From DATAEK01 sp036258055 (lineage in GTDB: Bacteria; Acidobacteriota; Vicinamibacteria; Vicinamibacterales; 2-12-FULL-66-21), in contig DATAEK010000371.1 in NCBI GenBank assembly GCA_036258055.1, positions 1 through 45,622 on the forward strand: DNA of 45,622 nt, read 5' to 3'. Made by a program: the position numbers and the translations under genes. Positions 22,602-30,412 of the stretch are shown here, in pieces. Each line of letters opens with the position of its first letter. Position 1 is the stretch's first letter. Under the pieces are notes generated by a model. That model ran no database searches and had not been told where the DNA came from. It was given only the letters and a program-made list of their open reading frames with translations.

Positions 22602-23950
22602 GGCTGCGCAGTGCGGACGGCCTCCGCGGCACGATGACCGCTGAGAACGGCACTCTCAATTGTGCCCGGCAGCCCCGTGTCGAGCCAGTCCCCCGCGAGG
22701 TACAGGCCCCGGACGGGCGTCCTCGTCCCTGGCCGTGCCGGCTGGCCCGGCGCCAGCGAGAACGTCGCGCGCTTCTCGCGAATGACGGTGCCCCGCACGA
22801 GCTCCGCGTCCGTCGCCGGAAACGCTTCATCGACCTCCTGCGCCGCCAACCGTATCAAGGCCTCGTCGGATTCCCGAACTAACGCATCGGCGCCGCTCGA
22901 CACCAGCGAGAGATGCGAGGCCGTCTCGCCGAACGCGTACCGTTTGTCGAACACCCACTGCATCACGCGTCCGGGCAGGCCGACGAAGGACTCCTCAATC
23001 ACGGGACCGTCATACCAGAGATTCACGGTCACGATCGGCTTCGACTCCATGCGATCTGCTGACGCGATCGTCTGCTCGAGGCTCGCGGGTGGCGTGCTCG
23101 CGAACAGGGTCCTGAGCGCAAACCACGGCACCGCGGCAACGATTTGCCGCACCGGCACACGTTCACCGCGGATGTCCACCGCCTCCACGCATTGCTCGCT
23201 CGTCACGATGCGGGTGAGCGCGCCGGTGCGAACCTCGCCACCACGCGCTTCGATGAAGCGGCGTGCGGGCTCCGCGTACATCAGGTGCAGCGGCTTGGTC
23301 GGCAGGACCAGTGCCGCGGCTGACGCGTCAGGCGCGAACATCTCCGCCAGGACACGGACGAACGGTGCGGCCGCAGCTTCCTCCGGCGCCTGATTCAGTG
23401 CCGCGACCGCAAGCGGATCCCACAGCCACGCGCGCAGCTTCCGTCCCTGTCCGTGACGCGACAGCCAGGCGGATACGGTCTCGTCCGGCGGCGCGAGCGA
23501 GACAACCTTACCCTTCGCGACGGCCCGTCGCGCCCTCAGAATCGGTCCGCCCACGCGCAAGATCGAGAAGCGATCGGCCCATGGCAGCGCATCCCAGTCG
23601 AGGACGCCGCCGAGGAGGTGCAGCGGCGCCGGCAGCGGCGGACATTGCAACACCGAACGCCGTCCCCGTCGATCGACAAATGGAATCGACAGGCCCGATT
23701 GCACGCGTACGTTGTCTTCCGCGCCGACGCGGCGCAGAAAGGTGAACGTCTCGCGATAGCAGCCGAACAGCACATGCTGGCCGTTGTCGACGAGCTCGCC
23801 GGTGACGCGATCGACGAACGCGGTCGCGCGGCCGCCGAGCTGGGGCCTCGCGTCGAGAACCAGCACGCGCTTGCCGGCCTCGGCGAGCGCCGCTGCGGCA
23901 CTCAGGCCCGCGAACCCGGCGCCGACCACCGCGACGTCGGGCGCGATCAT
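22598..23950 (-). CDS. hpnE: Hydroxysqualene dehydroxylase
   Basis: The 450-residue protein starts at ATG 23950, overlapping the hpnD stop as ATGA. It opens with the dinucleotide motif VAVVGAGFAGLSAAAALAEA and the following LDARPQLGGRA, and ends with the FAD-contacting LYLAGDWLDTGLPGTIESAV. This is the amine-oxidase/phytoene-desaturase-like layout of HpnE. In the HpnCDE route it reduces hydroxysqualene to squalene with FADH2, giving the hopanoid precursor. Neighbouring hpnC and hpnD complete the three-enzyme route. No squalene-hopene cyclase is in the window. Order and 4-bp overlaps support one mRNA. Confidence 0.93.
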   Translation of the reverse strand: MIAPDVAVVGAGFAGLSAAAALAEAGKRVLVLDARPQLGGRATAFVDRVTGELVDNGQHVLFGCYRETFTFLRRVGAEDNVRVQSGLSIPFVDRRGRRSVLQCPPLPAPLHLLGGVLDWDALPWADRFSILRVGGPILRARRAVAKGKVVSLAPPDETVSAWLSRHGQGRKLRAWLWDPLAVAALNQAPEEAAAAPFVRVLAEMFAPDASAAALVLPTKPLHLMYAEPARRFIEARGGEVRTGALTRIVTSEQCVEAVDIRGERVPVRQIVAAVPWFALRTLFASTPPASLEQTIASADRMESKPIVTVNLWYDGPVIEESFVGLPGRVMQWVFDKRYAFGETASHLSLVSSGADALVRESDEALIRLAAQEVDEAFPATDAELVRGTVIREKRATFSLAPGQPARPGTRTPVRGLYLAGDWLDTGLPGTIESAVLSGHRAAEAVRTAQP

Positions 23951-24789
23951 GCGCGGACCATGGTCATCGCCCACGTCGAGGCGGCGATGAGGGCGCGGCG
24001 CGGACGGGGAATCCGCACGATCGACGAGAACACGTCGTAGTCGCGCTGCTCGATTCGATTGAGGATAGCGTGATAGATCGCGCCCATGATCTGGGCAGCC
24101 ACGAGGCGCCGGGCATCCTGGCGCGGCAGCGTCCGCGCGGCACGATCGTAGTACTCGCCGGCCCGCTCGGCCTGATGCTGGAGCAACCGCTTGACGCTGG
24201 CCGACTGGACCCCATGGCCGGCCACGGAGGCCTCACCGCGCAGATCCGCTTCGGTGACCCCGTACGCACGCAGGTCAGCCTGGGGAATGTAGACGCGGCC
24301 CCGCTCGAGATCAGAAGGCACATCGCGCAGGATGTTGGTGAGCTGGAGCGCGACTCCGAGATCGGTGGCATAGTCGCGCGACCGCGGATCGGTGCAGCCG
24401 AAGATCTCGAGGCACATGTGCCCGACGGCAGACGCCACGCGAATGCAGTACTGATAGAGATCGTCGAAGGTGTCGTACCGCCGATCGCCGAGATCCATCT
24501 CGACCCCTTCGATGAGCGCATCGAACGGCGCACGGGACAGGTTGAACCGCTGAATCACGGGCGCGAGCGTCTGTCCCTGGCTCGTCTTCGGTCCGGAGCG
24601 GTCGAAGCAGGCCGCCAGCTCCCGGCGCCAGCGCTCGACTTCCGCGACCGCGGATCCCGGCGACTTCCCCTCCAGTTCGTCCGTCGCATCGTCCACGGCC
24701 CGGCAAAAATCCCAGACCGCGATGATCGCGCGGCGCTTGTCCGCCGGAAGGACGAGAAACGAATAGTAGAAGTTGGTATCGCGAGACAA
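23947..24789 (-). CDS. hpnD: Presqualene diphosphate synthase
   Basis: The 280-residue protein has the prenyl-synthase motifs FYYSFLVLP, the first Asp motif CRAVDDATDE and the second NILRDVPSD. It converts two farnesyl diphosphates to presqualene diphosphate. The only plausible start is TTG 24789 (CTG lies four codons earlier); the codon directly abuts a 7-bp repeat array, and no Shine-Dalgarno sequence can be seen. An in-frame TGA six codons upstream blocks a longer protein. The N-terminus is therefore short compared with enterobacterial-type HpnD. It is followed by hpnE with a 4-bp overlap. Confidence 0.93.
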   Translation of the reverse strand: MSRDTNFYYSFLVLPADKRRAIIAVWDFCRAVDDATDELEGKSPGSAVAEVERWRRELAACFDRSGPKTSQGQTLAPVIQRFNLSRAPFDALIEGVEMDLGDRRYDTFDDLYQYCIRVASAVGHMCLEIFGCTDPRSRDYATDLGVALQLTNILRDVPSDLERGRVYIPQADLRAYGVTEADLRGEASVAGHGVQSASVKRLLQHQAERAGEYYDRAARTLPRQDARRLVAAQIMGAIYHAILNRIEQRDYDVFSSIVRIPRPRRALIAASTWAMTMVRA

Positions 24790-24930
24790 ATCAGTCGTCA
24801 GTCGTCAGTCGGTAGTCGGCAGTCACAGTCGGCAGTCAGTCGTCAGTCGGCAGTCGGCGTCGGTAGTCGACAGTCACAGTCGGCAGTCATAGTCGGTTGT
24901 CGCCAGTCACGGTCAGACGTCGCTCTCGGC
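24790..24930. repeat. CAGTCGG/CAGTCGT heptamer array upstream of hpnD
   Basis: About 20 units close to CAGTCGG, CAGTCGT or CAGTCA on the plus strand run from 24791 to about 24928, with some shortened units. All lie in one orientation, unlike the array at 40131-40407. In the hpnD sense direction the unit reads CGACTGA or CGACTGC, so TGA occurs in more than one reading frame. The remaining 180 bp to the hpnC stop (24931-25110) hold no gene that I can support; it contains GCGGACAG-like fragments that may be decayed repeats. Confidence 0.88.
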
Positions 24931-25110
24931 TGTCCGCGGTCCGCTATAAAACGGTCGACCTCCAGGCATGACAACGGCAACGGTGATCGCCCACGCGCCG
25001 GCAATCGATCGACCGCAGTCCATGACCGTCGTCACAATGCCCAGGTCCAGCGCAACGAGACCAGGCAGCGGACAGCGGGAAGCGACCACCGGCAGCGCGG
25101 AGCGGCTCCG

Positions 25111-25989
25111 TCAGGCCCCACGGCGCCACCGCACGGCCTGCCAGGCCAGCGCGGGTACATCTCCTGAGCGTAATGTTGGGCGCGACCGAAACACGTCATA
25201 CCCGACGGCTTCGAGCCGATCGAGGATGCGGACGCCGCCCAGCCAGGTCAGGCGAAGCTCCCATTTCAAACGGCCGCGCAGCGCGTCCATGAGCGGACGC
25301 CCTTCGTCGAAGAGCGCGCGGGTGCGGGTCACGAGCTCGGACATGAGCTGGCGCCACTCGGACGTGAGCCGGCGTGCCTCGAGATCGGTCTCGCGTGCAC
25401 CGCATCGCTCTCGATCCACACGGGGCGCATAAATGCGGCCGATGCGCCAGTCCCGCTCGAGATCCTGCCAGAAATTGGTGAGCTGGAGCGCGGTGCAGAT
25501 TGCGTCCGATTGCCGGTCGAGCTCGATGCCGCGATAGCCGGCGATCCGGAGCACGAGCCGGCCGACGGGGTTCGCAGACCGGCGGCAGTAGTCCAGGACG
25601 TCGGGCCACGTCTCGTATCGCTTCGTCGTCACGTCCTGACGGAAGGCGCTCAGCAGATCTTCGAACAGCGACACGGGCAAATCGAGGGTGCGGATGCTCT
25701 CGCCCACGGCAGCGAAGATCAAATCGTCGCCGCTCCGGCCAGCGGGTCCGGTTGTGACGGCACGGGTCAAGCGGGCGTGCCAGTCGTCGAGTCGCGCGAG
25801 GCGTTCGTCCGGCTGAAGTCCCGGCTCGTCTGCGAAGTCATCCGCCTTCCTCGCAAAGGCGTAGACCGCCGCGACGTGCGGCCGCATCGCGGACGGCAGC
25901 AGGCGCGACGCGACGGGAAAGTTCTCGTAGTGCTCGCGGGCGAGCTGCAGGCAATACGCGTACGCCGCGGCCTGATCATCCGCTACCAC
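25111..25989 (-). CDS. hpnC: Squalene synthase HpnC (hydroxysqualene synthase)
   Basis: The 292-residue protein has the trans-isoprenyl diphosphate synthase motifs LARDHYENFPV-like LAREHYENFPVAS, first Asp motif FARKADDFADE, YCRRSANPVGRLVL and second Asp motif LTNFWQDLERD. In the bacterial route it converts presqualene diphosphate to hydroxysqualene. The GTG start at 25989 lies inside the end of the adenosyltransferase gene (7-bp overlap), so translation is probably coupled. A 321-bp gap with repeats follows before hpnD, which is unusual for an otherwise tightly packed operon. Confidence 0.93.
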   Translation of the reverse strand: MVADDQAAAYAYCLQLAREHYENFPVASRLLPSAMRPHVAAVYAFARKADDFADEPGLQPDERLARLDDWHARLTRAVTTGPAGRSGDDLIFAAVGESIRTLDLPVSLFEDLLSAFRQDVTTKRYETWPDVLDYCRRSANPVGRLVLRIAGYRGIELDRQSDAICTALQLTNFWQDLERDWRIGRIYAPRVDRERCGARETDLEARRLTSEWRQLMSELVTRTRALFDEGRPLMDALRGRLKWELRLTWLGGVRILDRLEAVGYDVFRSRPTLRSGDVPALAWQAVRWRRGA

Positions 25990-26522
25990 TCGACTTCCGG
26001 CGTGCCGGCGCGATGATTCGCGGCCCGTCCCATCACGAAGAGCAGGTCGGACAGCCGATTGACGTAGATGAGGAGCTCGGATTCGAGCGCATCGGAACCA
26101 AGCCCCACCATCGCGCGCTCGGCGCGCCGGCAGATCGCGCGCGCGACGTGGAGCGCCGAAGCGCCAGGAGAGCCGCCGGCGAGGATGAACCGCCGCAACG
26201 GCCGCAACTCGGATTCGAGCGCGTCGATCCAGCCTTCGAGCCTGGCGATGTCGTCTGCCTGGATCGCCGCTTTCGACACGCGCGCGGCGATCTTGTGTGC
26301 GGGGTCGGCGAGCCGGGCGCCCAGTCCAAACAGATCGCGTTGAATCTGCTCGAGCATGCCGCCGAGCTCGGCGTCGAGCCCCGACGCCCGGGCGAAGCCA
26401 ATCCAGGCGCCAAGCTCGTCGACGTCGCCGTAGGCTTCAACGCGCGGATCGGACTTGCGCACCCGGGTGCCGTCGAAGAGGCTCGTCTCACCGCCATCGC
26501 CGGTCTTGGTGTAGATTTTCAC
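25983..26522 (-). CDS. PduO-type ATP:cob(I)alamin adenosyltransferase
   Basis: The 179 residues begin MKIYTKTGDGGETSLFDG, the ATP-binding N-terminal signature of the PduO family, followed by RVEAYGDVDELGAWIG. The late RAICRRAER and NRLSDLLFVMGR are the conserved helix motifs. The enzyme transfers the adenosyl group of ATP to cob(I)alamin to make coenzyme B12. It is first in the minus-strand operon with hpnC. No functional tie between B12 and squalene synthesis is obvious, so this may be housekeeping clustering. No cobalamin riboswitch is seen in the 43 bp between it and mutY. Confidence 0.95.
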   Translation of the reverse strand: MKIYTKTGDGGETSLFDGTRVRKSDPRVEAYGDVDELGAWIGFARASGLDAELGGMLEQIQRDLFGLGARLADPAHKIAARVSKAAIQADDIARLEGWIDALESELRPLRRFILAGGSPGASALHVARAICRRAERAMVGLGSDALESELLIYVNRLSDLLFVMGRAANHRAGTPEVEW

Positions 26523-26565
26523 CGGACGATTATCCTACCAAGCTTCCCGCGACATCCCTGCCTCA

Positions 26566-27297
26566 ATGACCCGTTCATCCAAACGCGAACGATCCAAGTC
26601 GAAACCATCTGCGCCGTTGTTGCTGCCAGCGCCAGCCGATCGCCGGCGATTCCGGCGCAGGCTCCTCGAGTGGTACAGCAGGAACGGACGCGATCTCCCC
26701 TGGCGCAGGACGAAGGACCCGTATCACATCCTGGTCTCGGAGGTGATGCTGCAGCAGACACAGGTCGATCGCGTCCTCCCGAAGTACGCCGAGTGGCTCG
26801 AAAAGTACCCGACGCTCGAGGCGCTCGCTTCCGCACCGGAGTCGGCCGTCGCCGACACGTGGCGGCCGCTCGGCTACAACATCCGTCCGCGTCGCCTGCA
26901 CGCGATCGCGCGCGAGTCGGTCGCCCGCTTCGGTGGGGAGCTGCCCTCAGACGAGGAAACGCTGCGATCCTTCAAGGGCATTGGCGCCTACACGGCTGGG
27001 GCGGTGTTGAGCTTCGCGTTCGGCCAGCGCGCGGCGATTCTCGATACGAACGTCGCGCGTGTCCTTTTCCGCGTGTTCGTCGGCCGCGGTGCGCCTCGGG
27101 CTCATGCCATGCGCCGGCACTTGTGGGACGTCTCCCGCACGGTATTGCCGGTCAGACACGTGTTCGACTTCAACCAGGCCTTGATGGACTTCGGCGCCAC
27201 GCTGTGCACGGCGCGAAAGCCCAAGTGCCTTCTCTGTCCGATGCGCGAGGACTGCTCGGCCTACCCGTTCAACCCTGAAAACGAGCGCAGCGCCTGA
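26566..27297 (+). CDS. mutY: A/G-specific adenine glycosylase, catalytic and iron-sulfur domains only
   Basis: The 243 residues hold the helix-hairpin-helix glycosylase core: LPWRRTKDPYHILVSEVMLQ (catalytic Glu in SEVMLQQTQV), FKGIGAYTAGAVLSFAFGQ and the catalytic Asp in ILDTNVARV. The 4Fe-4S cluster loop CTARKPKCLLCPMREDC has the C-x6-C-x2-C-x5-C spacing. MutY removes adenine opposite 8-oxoguanine. The usual C-terminal Nudix-like domain (total about 350 residues) is missing. Instead a separate Nudix gene starts at the stop codon with 1-bp overlap. The DTN in place of the usual DGN before VxRV is a small variation. Confidence 0.92.
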   Translation: MTRSSKRERSKSKPSAPLLLPAPADRRRFRRRLLEWYSRNGRDLPWRRTKDPYHILVSEVMLQQTQVDRVLPKYAEWLEKYPTLEALASAPESAVADTWRPLGYNIRPRRLHAIARESVARFGGELPSDEETLRSFKGIGAYTAGAVLSFAFGQRAAILDTNVARVLFRVFVGRGAPRAHAMRRHLWDVSRTVLPVRHVFDFNQALMDFGATLCTARKPKCLLCPMREDCSAYPFNPENERSA

Positions 27298-27719
27298 TGC
27301 CCGATCCCGTGCCGTCTCGCACCATCGTCGTCACCGCCGCCGTCATCGAGCGCGACGGTGCGTTTCTGGTAACGAGGCGTCCGGACGGCGTGCACCTGGC
27401 CGGGTTGTGGGAGTTTCCAGGAGGAAAGTGCGAGCCGGGAGAATCACATCGGAGCTGCCTGCAACGCGAGATTCACGAGGAACTGCACGCTGACGTCCAT
27501 GTGCGGGACGAAATCTTCTCTGTCACCCACGCCTACCCCGATCGCGTCGTCGAACTGCACTTCCTTCGCTGCGAGCTCGTCGGCGAACCGCGCGCGGCGC
27601 TCGGTCAGGAGATAAGATGGGTCGCGCGCGAGGATCTGTCGGCGCTGGAATTCCCGCCGGCCGACGCTGAGCTCATCGCCAGGCTGCGAAGCGGACGGGC
27701 TGCCATTACCGGGGACTGA
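27297..27719 (+). CDS. mutT: MutT-like 8-oxo-dGTP diphosphatase (Nudix)
   Basis: The 140-residue protein has RRPDGVHLAGLWEFPGGKCE, then the Nudix box from GGKCEPGESHRSCLQ to REIHEELHA. All box positions match except the final Gly, which is His as in many MutT proteins. LWEFPGGK is characteristic of MutT, which clears 8-oxo-dGTP from the nucleotide pool. Its ATG overlaps the mutY stop (TGATG), so the two are translationally coupled. The pairing makes a two-gene GO repair unit; it could also act like the missing MutY C-terminal domain, but an intact box favours an active hydrolase. The 3' end overlaps ygfZ by 14 bp. Confidence 0.9.
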   Translation: MPDPVPSRTIVVTAAVIERDGAFLVTRRPDGVHLAGLWEFPGGKCEPGESHRSCLQREIHEELHADVHVRDEIFSVTHAYPDRVVELHFLRCELVGEPRAALGQEIRWVAREDLSALEFPPADAELIARLRSGRAAITGD

Positions 27720-28737
27720 CGAACGGAAGCGCCGTGACAATGGCGCTGACTTCCGCGGGAGCTGTAACCACCGTCACGCCCGTTCCTGGTTCCTGAAAGT
27801 CGCGATGGACGTAGGCGAGGGCGATCGCGCGGTCGAGCGAAGGAGAGAACACCGCGCTCGTGACGCGTCCGACCTCGCGCTCACCCGAGCGCAGGTGATC
27901 ACCCGCTGCCGGTACGCCCGCCGTCCCGTCGAGCGTCAGACCGATCAGCCTTCGCGCGACACGGCCGTGACCGCGATGCAACACGCGGATGATGATCTCC
28001 TGGCCGACATAGCAACCCTTCGTCAGGCTGATGGCACGTTCGTCGATGCCGGCTTCGAGGGGGATGGTGTCCTCGTTCATGTCGGTTCCAAAGAGCGGTC
28101 GTCCGGCTTCAACGCGCGTGACGTTCGTGGTCTCGGCATCGACGTCGACGGCGCCGGACGCCCTGAGCGCGTTCAGAAGATCAGCGAAGCGCGCGGTATC
28201 GATGAACAGATCGAAACCGGGCACGCCGATGTCGTCGCTGCGCACAACCGTGACGGTCGTCCCGCGGAATTGCCAGCGGCCATTCGCGAAGACCGGCATC
28301 GACTGAAGCTGCGCGGTCGATGGCGCGGGCACCGTGTCTGCGCGTGATGCGAGCGCGCCACTGATCATGGCGGCCGATTCCGGCCCGTACACGCCGACCT
28401 GCCCTTGACTGGAGGTCTGGTCAATCACCTGCACGTCCTCGCTGAACACGAACTGCTCCAGCTTGTCGCGGACAAGCGCGCTGGTAGCGGACTCGACGTC
28501 AATTGCCAGGGCGTCGCCGAGCTCGAGAACGCGCATGTCCGCGAGCATTCGGCCCTGCGGGGTCAGGAGCGCCGCGTAACAGCCGGTCCCCGCGGTCAGC
28601 GCCTCGATGTCGTTGGTGAGAAGCCCCTGAAGGTAGGTTCGCCGATCAGCGCCCGTCAGCAGCAGCCGGCCGCGAGCCGACCGATCCACAACGCCCGCCT
28701 GCTCCCGGAGCGCCCGGTATTGTTCGAGTGAAAACAT
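27706..28737 (-). CDS. ygfZ: YgfZ/GcvT-like folate-binding protein
   Basis: The 343-residue protein has the hallmark KGCYVGQEIIIRVLHRG at about residues 240-256, which contains the conserved Cys used by YgfZ. Earlier GRLLLTGADRRTYLQGLLTN is the N-terminal signature. YgfZ (human IBA57) uses folate and helps iron-sulfur enzymes such as MiaB; mutY next door carries an iron-sulfur cluster, but there is no evidence for a direct link. The enzymatic GcvT residues are replaced, so it is not an aminomethyltransferase. Start ATG 28737 faces the divergent alpha/beta hydrolase gene 26 bp away. Confidence 0.92.
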   Translation of the reverse strand: MFSLEQYRALREQAGVVDRSARGRLLLTGADRRTYLQGLLTNDIEALTAGTGCYAALLTPQGRMLADMRVLELGDALAIDVESATSALVRDKLEQFVFSEDVQVIDQTSSQGQVGVYGPESAAMISGALASRADTVPAPSTAQLQSMPVFANGRWQFRGTTVTVVRSDDIGVPGFDLFIDTARFADLLNALRASGAVDVDAETTNVTRVEAGRPLFGTDMNEDTIPLEAGIDERAISLTKGCYVGQEIIIRVLHRGHGRVARRLIGLTLDGTAGVPAAGDHLRSGEREVGRVTSAVFSPSLDRAIALAYVHRDFQEPGTGVTVVTAPAEVSAIVTALPFVSPR

Positions 28738-28763
28738 CCGTGCGCAGCTGTTATCCTGATGAG

Positions 28764-30407
28764 ATGCAACTACCCCGTCATTGTACCGCCGTGCTTCTCG
28801 CCCTCATAACGGCGACGGCGGCATCAGCGCAAACGCCCGCTCCGGCCGCACCTGAGCCCGGCGAGGCGACGTTCGAAGTGTTCCTTCGCGGCGCTGGCGC
28901 GGGACGGATTGTCGTGCACCTGACCCGCACCGCGGCGGGCTGGACGATCTCGTCGACGGGCCGGGTCGGAGATCTCGTCACCAATCGATTCGAGCTGAAG
29001 TACTCACCCGACTGGCAGCCGACCGACCTTCGGATCGAGGCGACCCAAGGTCAGAAGCAGTTTCAGATTTCGACTTCCTTCGGCGTCACGACCGCGATCA
29101 ACGAGATCACGCAAAACGGCACCACCAGCGCGAAGACCGATCAGGTCTCCGCGCGCACGGTCGTGCTCCCGAACAACTTCTTCGCCGCGTATGAAGCGCT
29201 CGCGGTTCGCCTCGCCGGCAGCGAGATCGGGGCGGAGATTCCCCTTTATGTGGCCCCCACGGCCGAAGTCAAGCTGACGGTGGTGTCCATCACACCCGAG
29301 TCGATTCGCGTACCGGGCACAACCATTGCGACGCGCAAGTACGCCGTCAGGATCCAGAACGTCGGGGCGACGGTGGATGCGACGATCACGATCGACGGGA
29401 GGTCACGCTTCGCCAGGCTGGAGATGCCCGCTGCCGGTCTGAGCGTCGTCCGTAACGACCTTGCGGGAGTCAGCGCGCGGACCTTGACGGCGCGGAACCC
29501 GACGGATAGCGACGTCACCATTCCCGGCGCCGGCTTCAACCTCGCGGGCACCCTGACGGTTCCACCCGGCGTCGGCCGGTTGCGACACGCGACCATCGTG
29601 CTCGTCGCCGGTTCGGGTCCGGTCGATCGCGACGAATCGGTCGCGGGCATTCCCATCTTCAGTCAGCTCGCCGGCGCGCTCGCCGAGCGTGGATTCCTGG
29701 TCCTGCGCTACGACAAACGCGGGGTCGGCCAGAGCGGAGGCCGCACCGAGACGGTGACGATGCAGGATTACGCGGACGATCTCATCGGGATTGTGAAGTG
29801 GCTCGCCAAGCGAGACGACGTGGATCCGCGGCGGATCACGGTCGTGGGCCATAGCGAGGGCGGATCGATCGGGATGCTCGCCGGCGCGAAAGAAAAGCGG
29901 ATCGCGTCGCTGGTGCTCGTCGCCACGATCGGTATGACGGGTGCGGATCTCGTGCTCGAACAGCAGCGCCATCAGCTCGAACGGATGGAGATCAGCGACG
30001 CGGATCGTCAGGCCAAGATCGACCTGCAGAGGAAGATTCAGCAGGCCGTCATCACGGACAAAGGCTGGGAGACCGTCCCGCCGGAGCTTCGAAAGCAGGC
30101 GGACACGCCGTGGTTCCGGAGTCTGCTGATGTTCGATCCAGCTCGCGTGATGCCGGACGTCAAGCAACCGCTGCTCATCGTGCAGGGGGATCTCGACACC
30201 CAGGTCGCTCCGGGCAACGCCGAGAAACTCGCGGAGCTCGCACGCGCACGCAAGAAAGCTGGATCGGTTGACGTCGTCCATCTGCCGGGGATCAATCACC
30301 TGCTGGTCAAGGCGACCACCGGCGAAGTGAGCGAGTACTCCCAACTGGCCGACAAGACGATCGATCCGGAGATCGCCGATCGCATCGCCATCTGGCTGAA
30401 AAGGTAG
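28764..30407 (+). CDS. Secreted alpha/beta hydrolase (prolyl-oligopeptidase-like fold)
   Basis: I start at ATG 28764 (547 residues) because a signal peptide follows at once: CTAVLLALITATAASAQ. The upstream GTG 28728 would add 12 residues overlapping the divergent gene. The first 250 residues form an N-terminal beta domain of unknown role (FEVFLRGAGAGRIVVHLTRT). The catalytic half has LRYDKRGVGQSGG, the nucleophile elbow GHSEGGSIG (Ser), then LIVQGDLDTQV (Asp) and GINHLL (His), a complete triad. It is thus a periplasmic or secreted esterase or peptidase. A TATCCT box lies 6 bp before the ATG. pntA follows 5 bp after the stop. Confidence 0.87.
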   Translation: MQLPRHCTAVLLALITATAASAQTPAPAAPEPGEATFEVFLRGAGAGRIVVHLTRTAAGWTISSTGRVGDLVTNRFELKYSPDWQPTDLRIEATQGQKQFQISTSFGVTTAINEITQNGTTSAKTDQVSARTVVLPNNFFAAYEALAVRLAGSEIGAEIPLYVAPTAEVKLTVVSITPESIRVPGTTIATRKYAVRIQNVGATVDATITIDGRSRFARLEMPAAGLSVVRNDLAGVSARTLTARNPTDSDVTIPGAGFNLAGTLTVPPGVGRLRHATIVLVAGSGPVDRDESVAGIPIFSQLAGALAERGFLVLRYDKRGVGQSGGRTETVTMQDYADDLIGIVKWLAKRDDVDPRRITVVGHSEGGSIGMLAGAKEKRIASLVLVATIGMTGADLVLEQQRHQLERMEISDADRQAKIDLQRKIQQAVITDKGWETVPPELRKQADTPWFRSLLMFDPARVMPDVKQPLLIVQGDLDTQVAPGNAEKLAELARARKKAGSVDVVHLPGINHLLVKATTGEVSEYSQLADKTIDPEIADRIAIWLKR

Positions 30408-30412
30408 GGCCT

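Noticed and set aside
22602..22640. TPP riboswitch linked to thiI
   Set aside because: thiI overlaps hpnE by 4 bp, leaving no leader, and no THI-box sequence is present.
24790..24930. CRISPR array
   Set aside because: Period is about 7 bp with no spacers and no cas genes nearby; it is a short tandem-repeat array. The same applies to 40131-40407.
24944..25129. 61-codon minus-strand open frame between hpnC and hpnD
   Set aside because: It overlaps the end of hpnC, has no ribosome-binding site and no recognisable pattern; it probably reflects decayed repeat DNA.
26523..26565. Cobalamin riboswitch upstream of the adenosyltransferase gene
   Set aside because: Only 43 bp separate the gene from the divergent mutY, too short for the structure, and the B12-box sequence is not seen.
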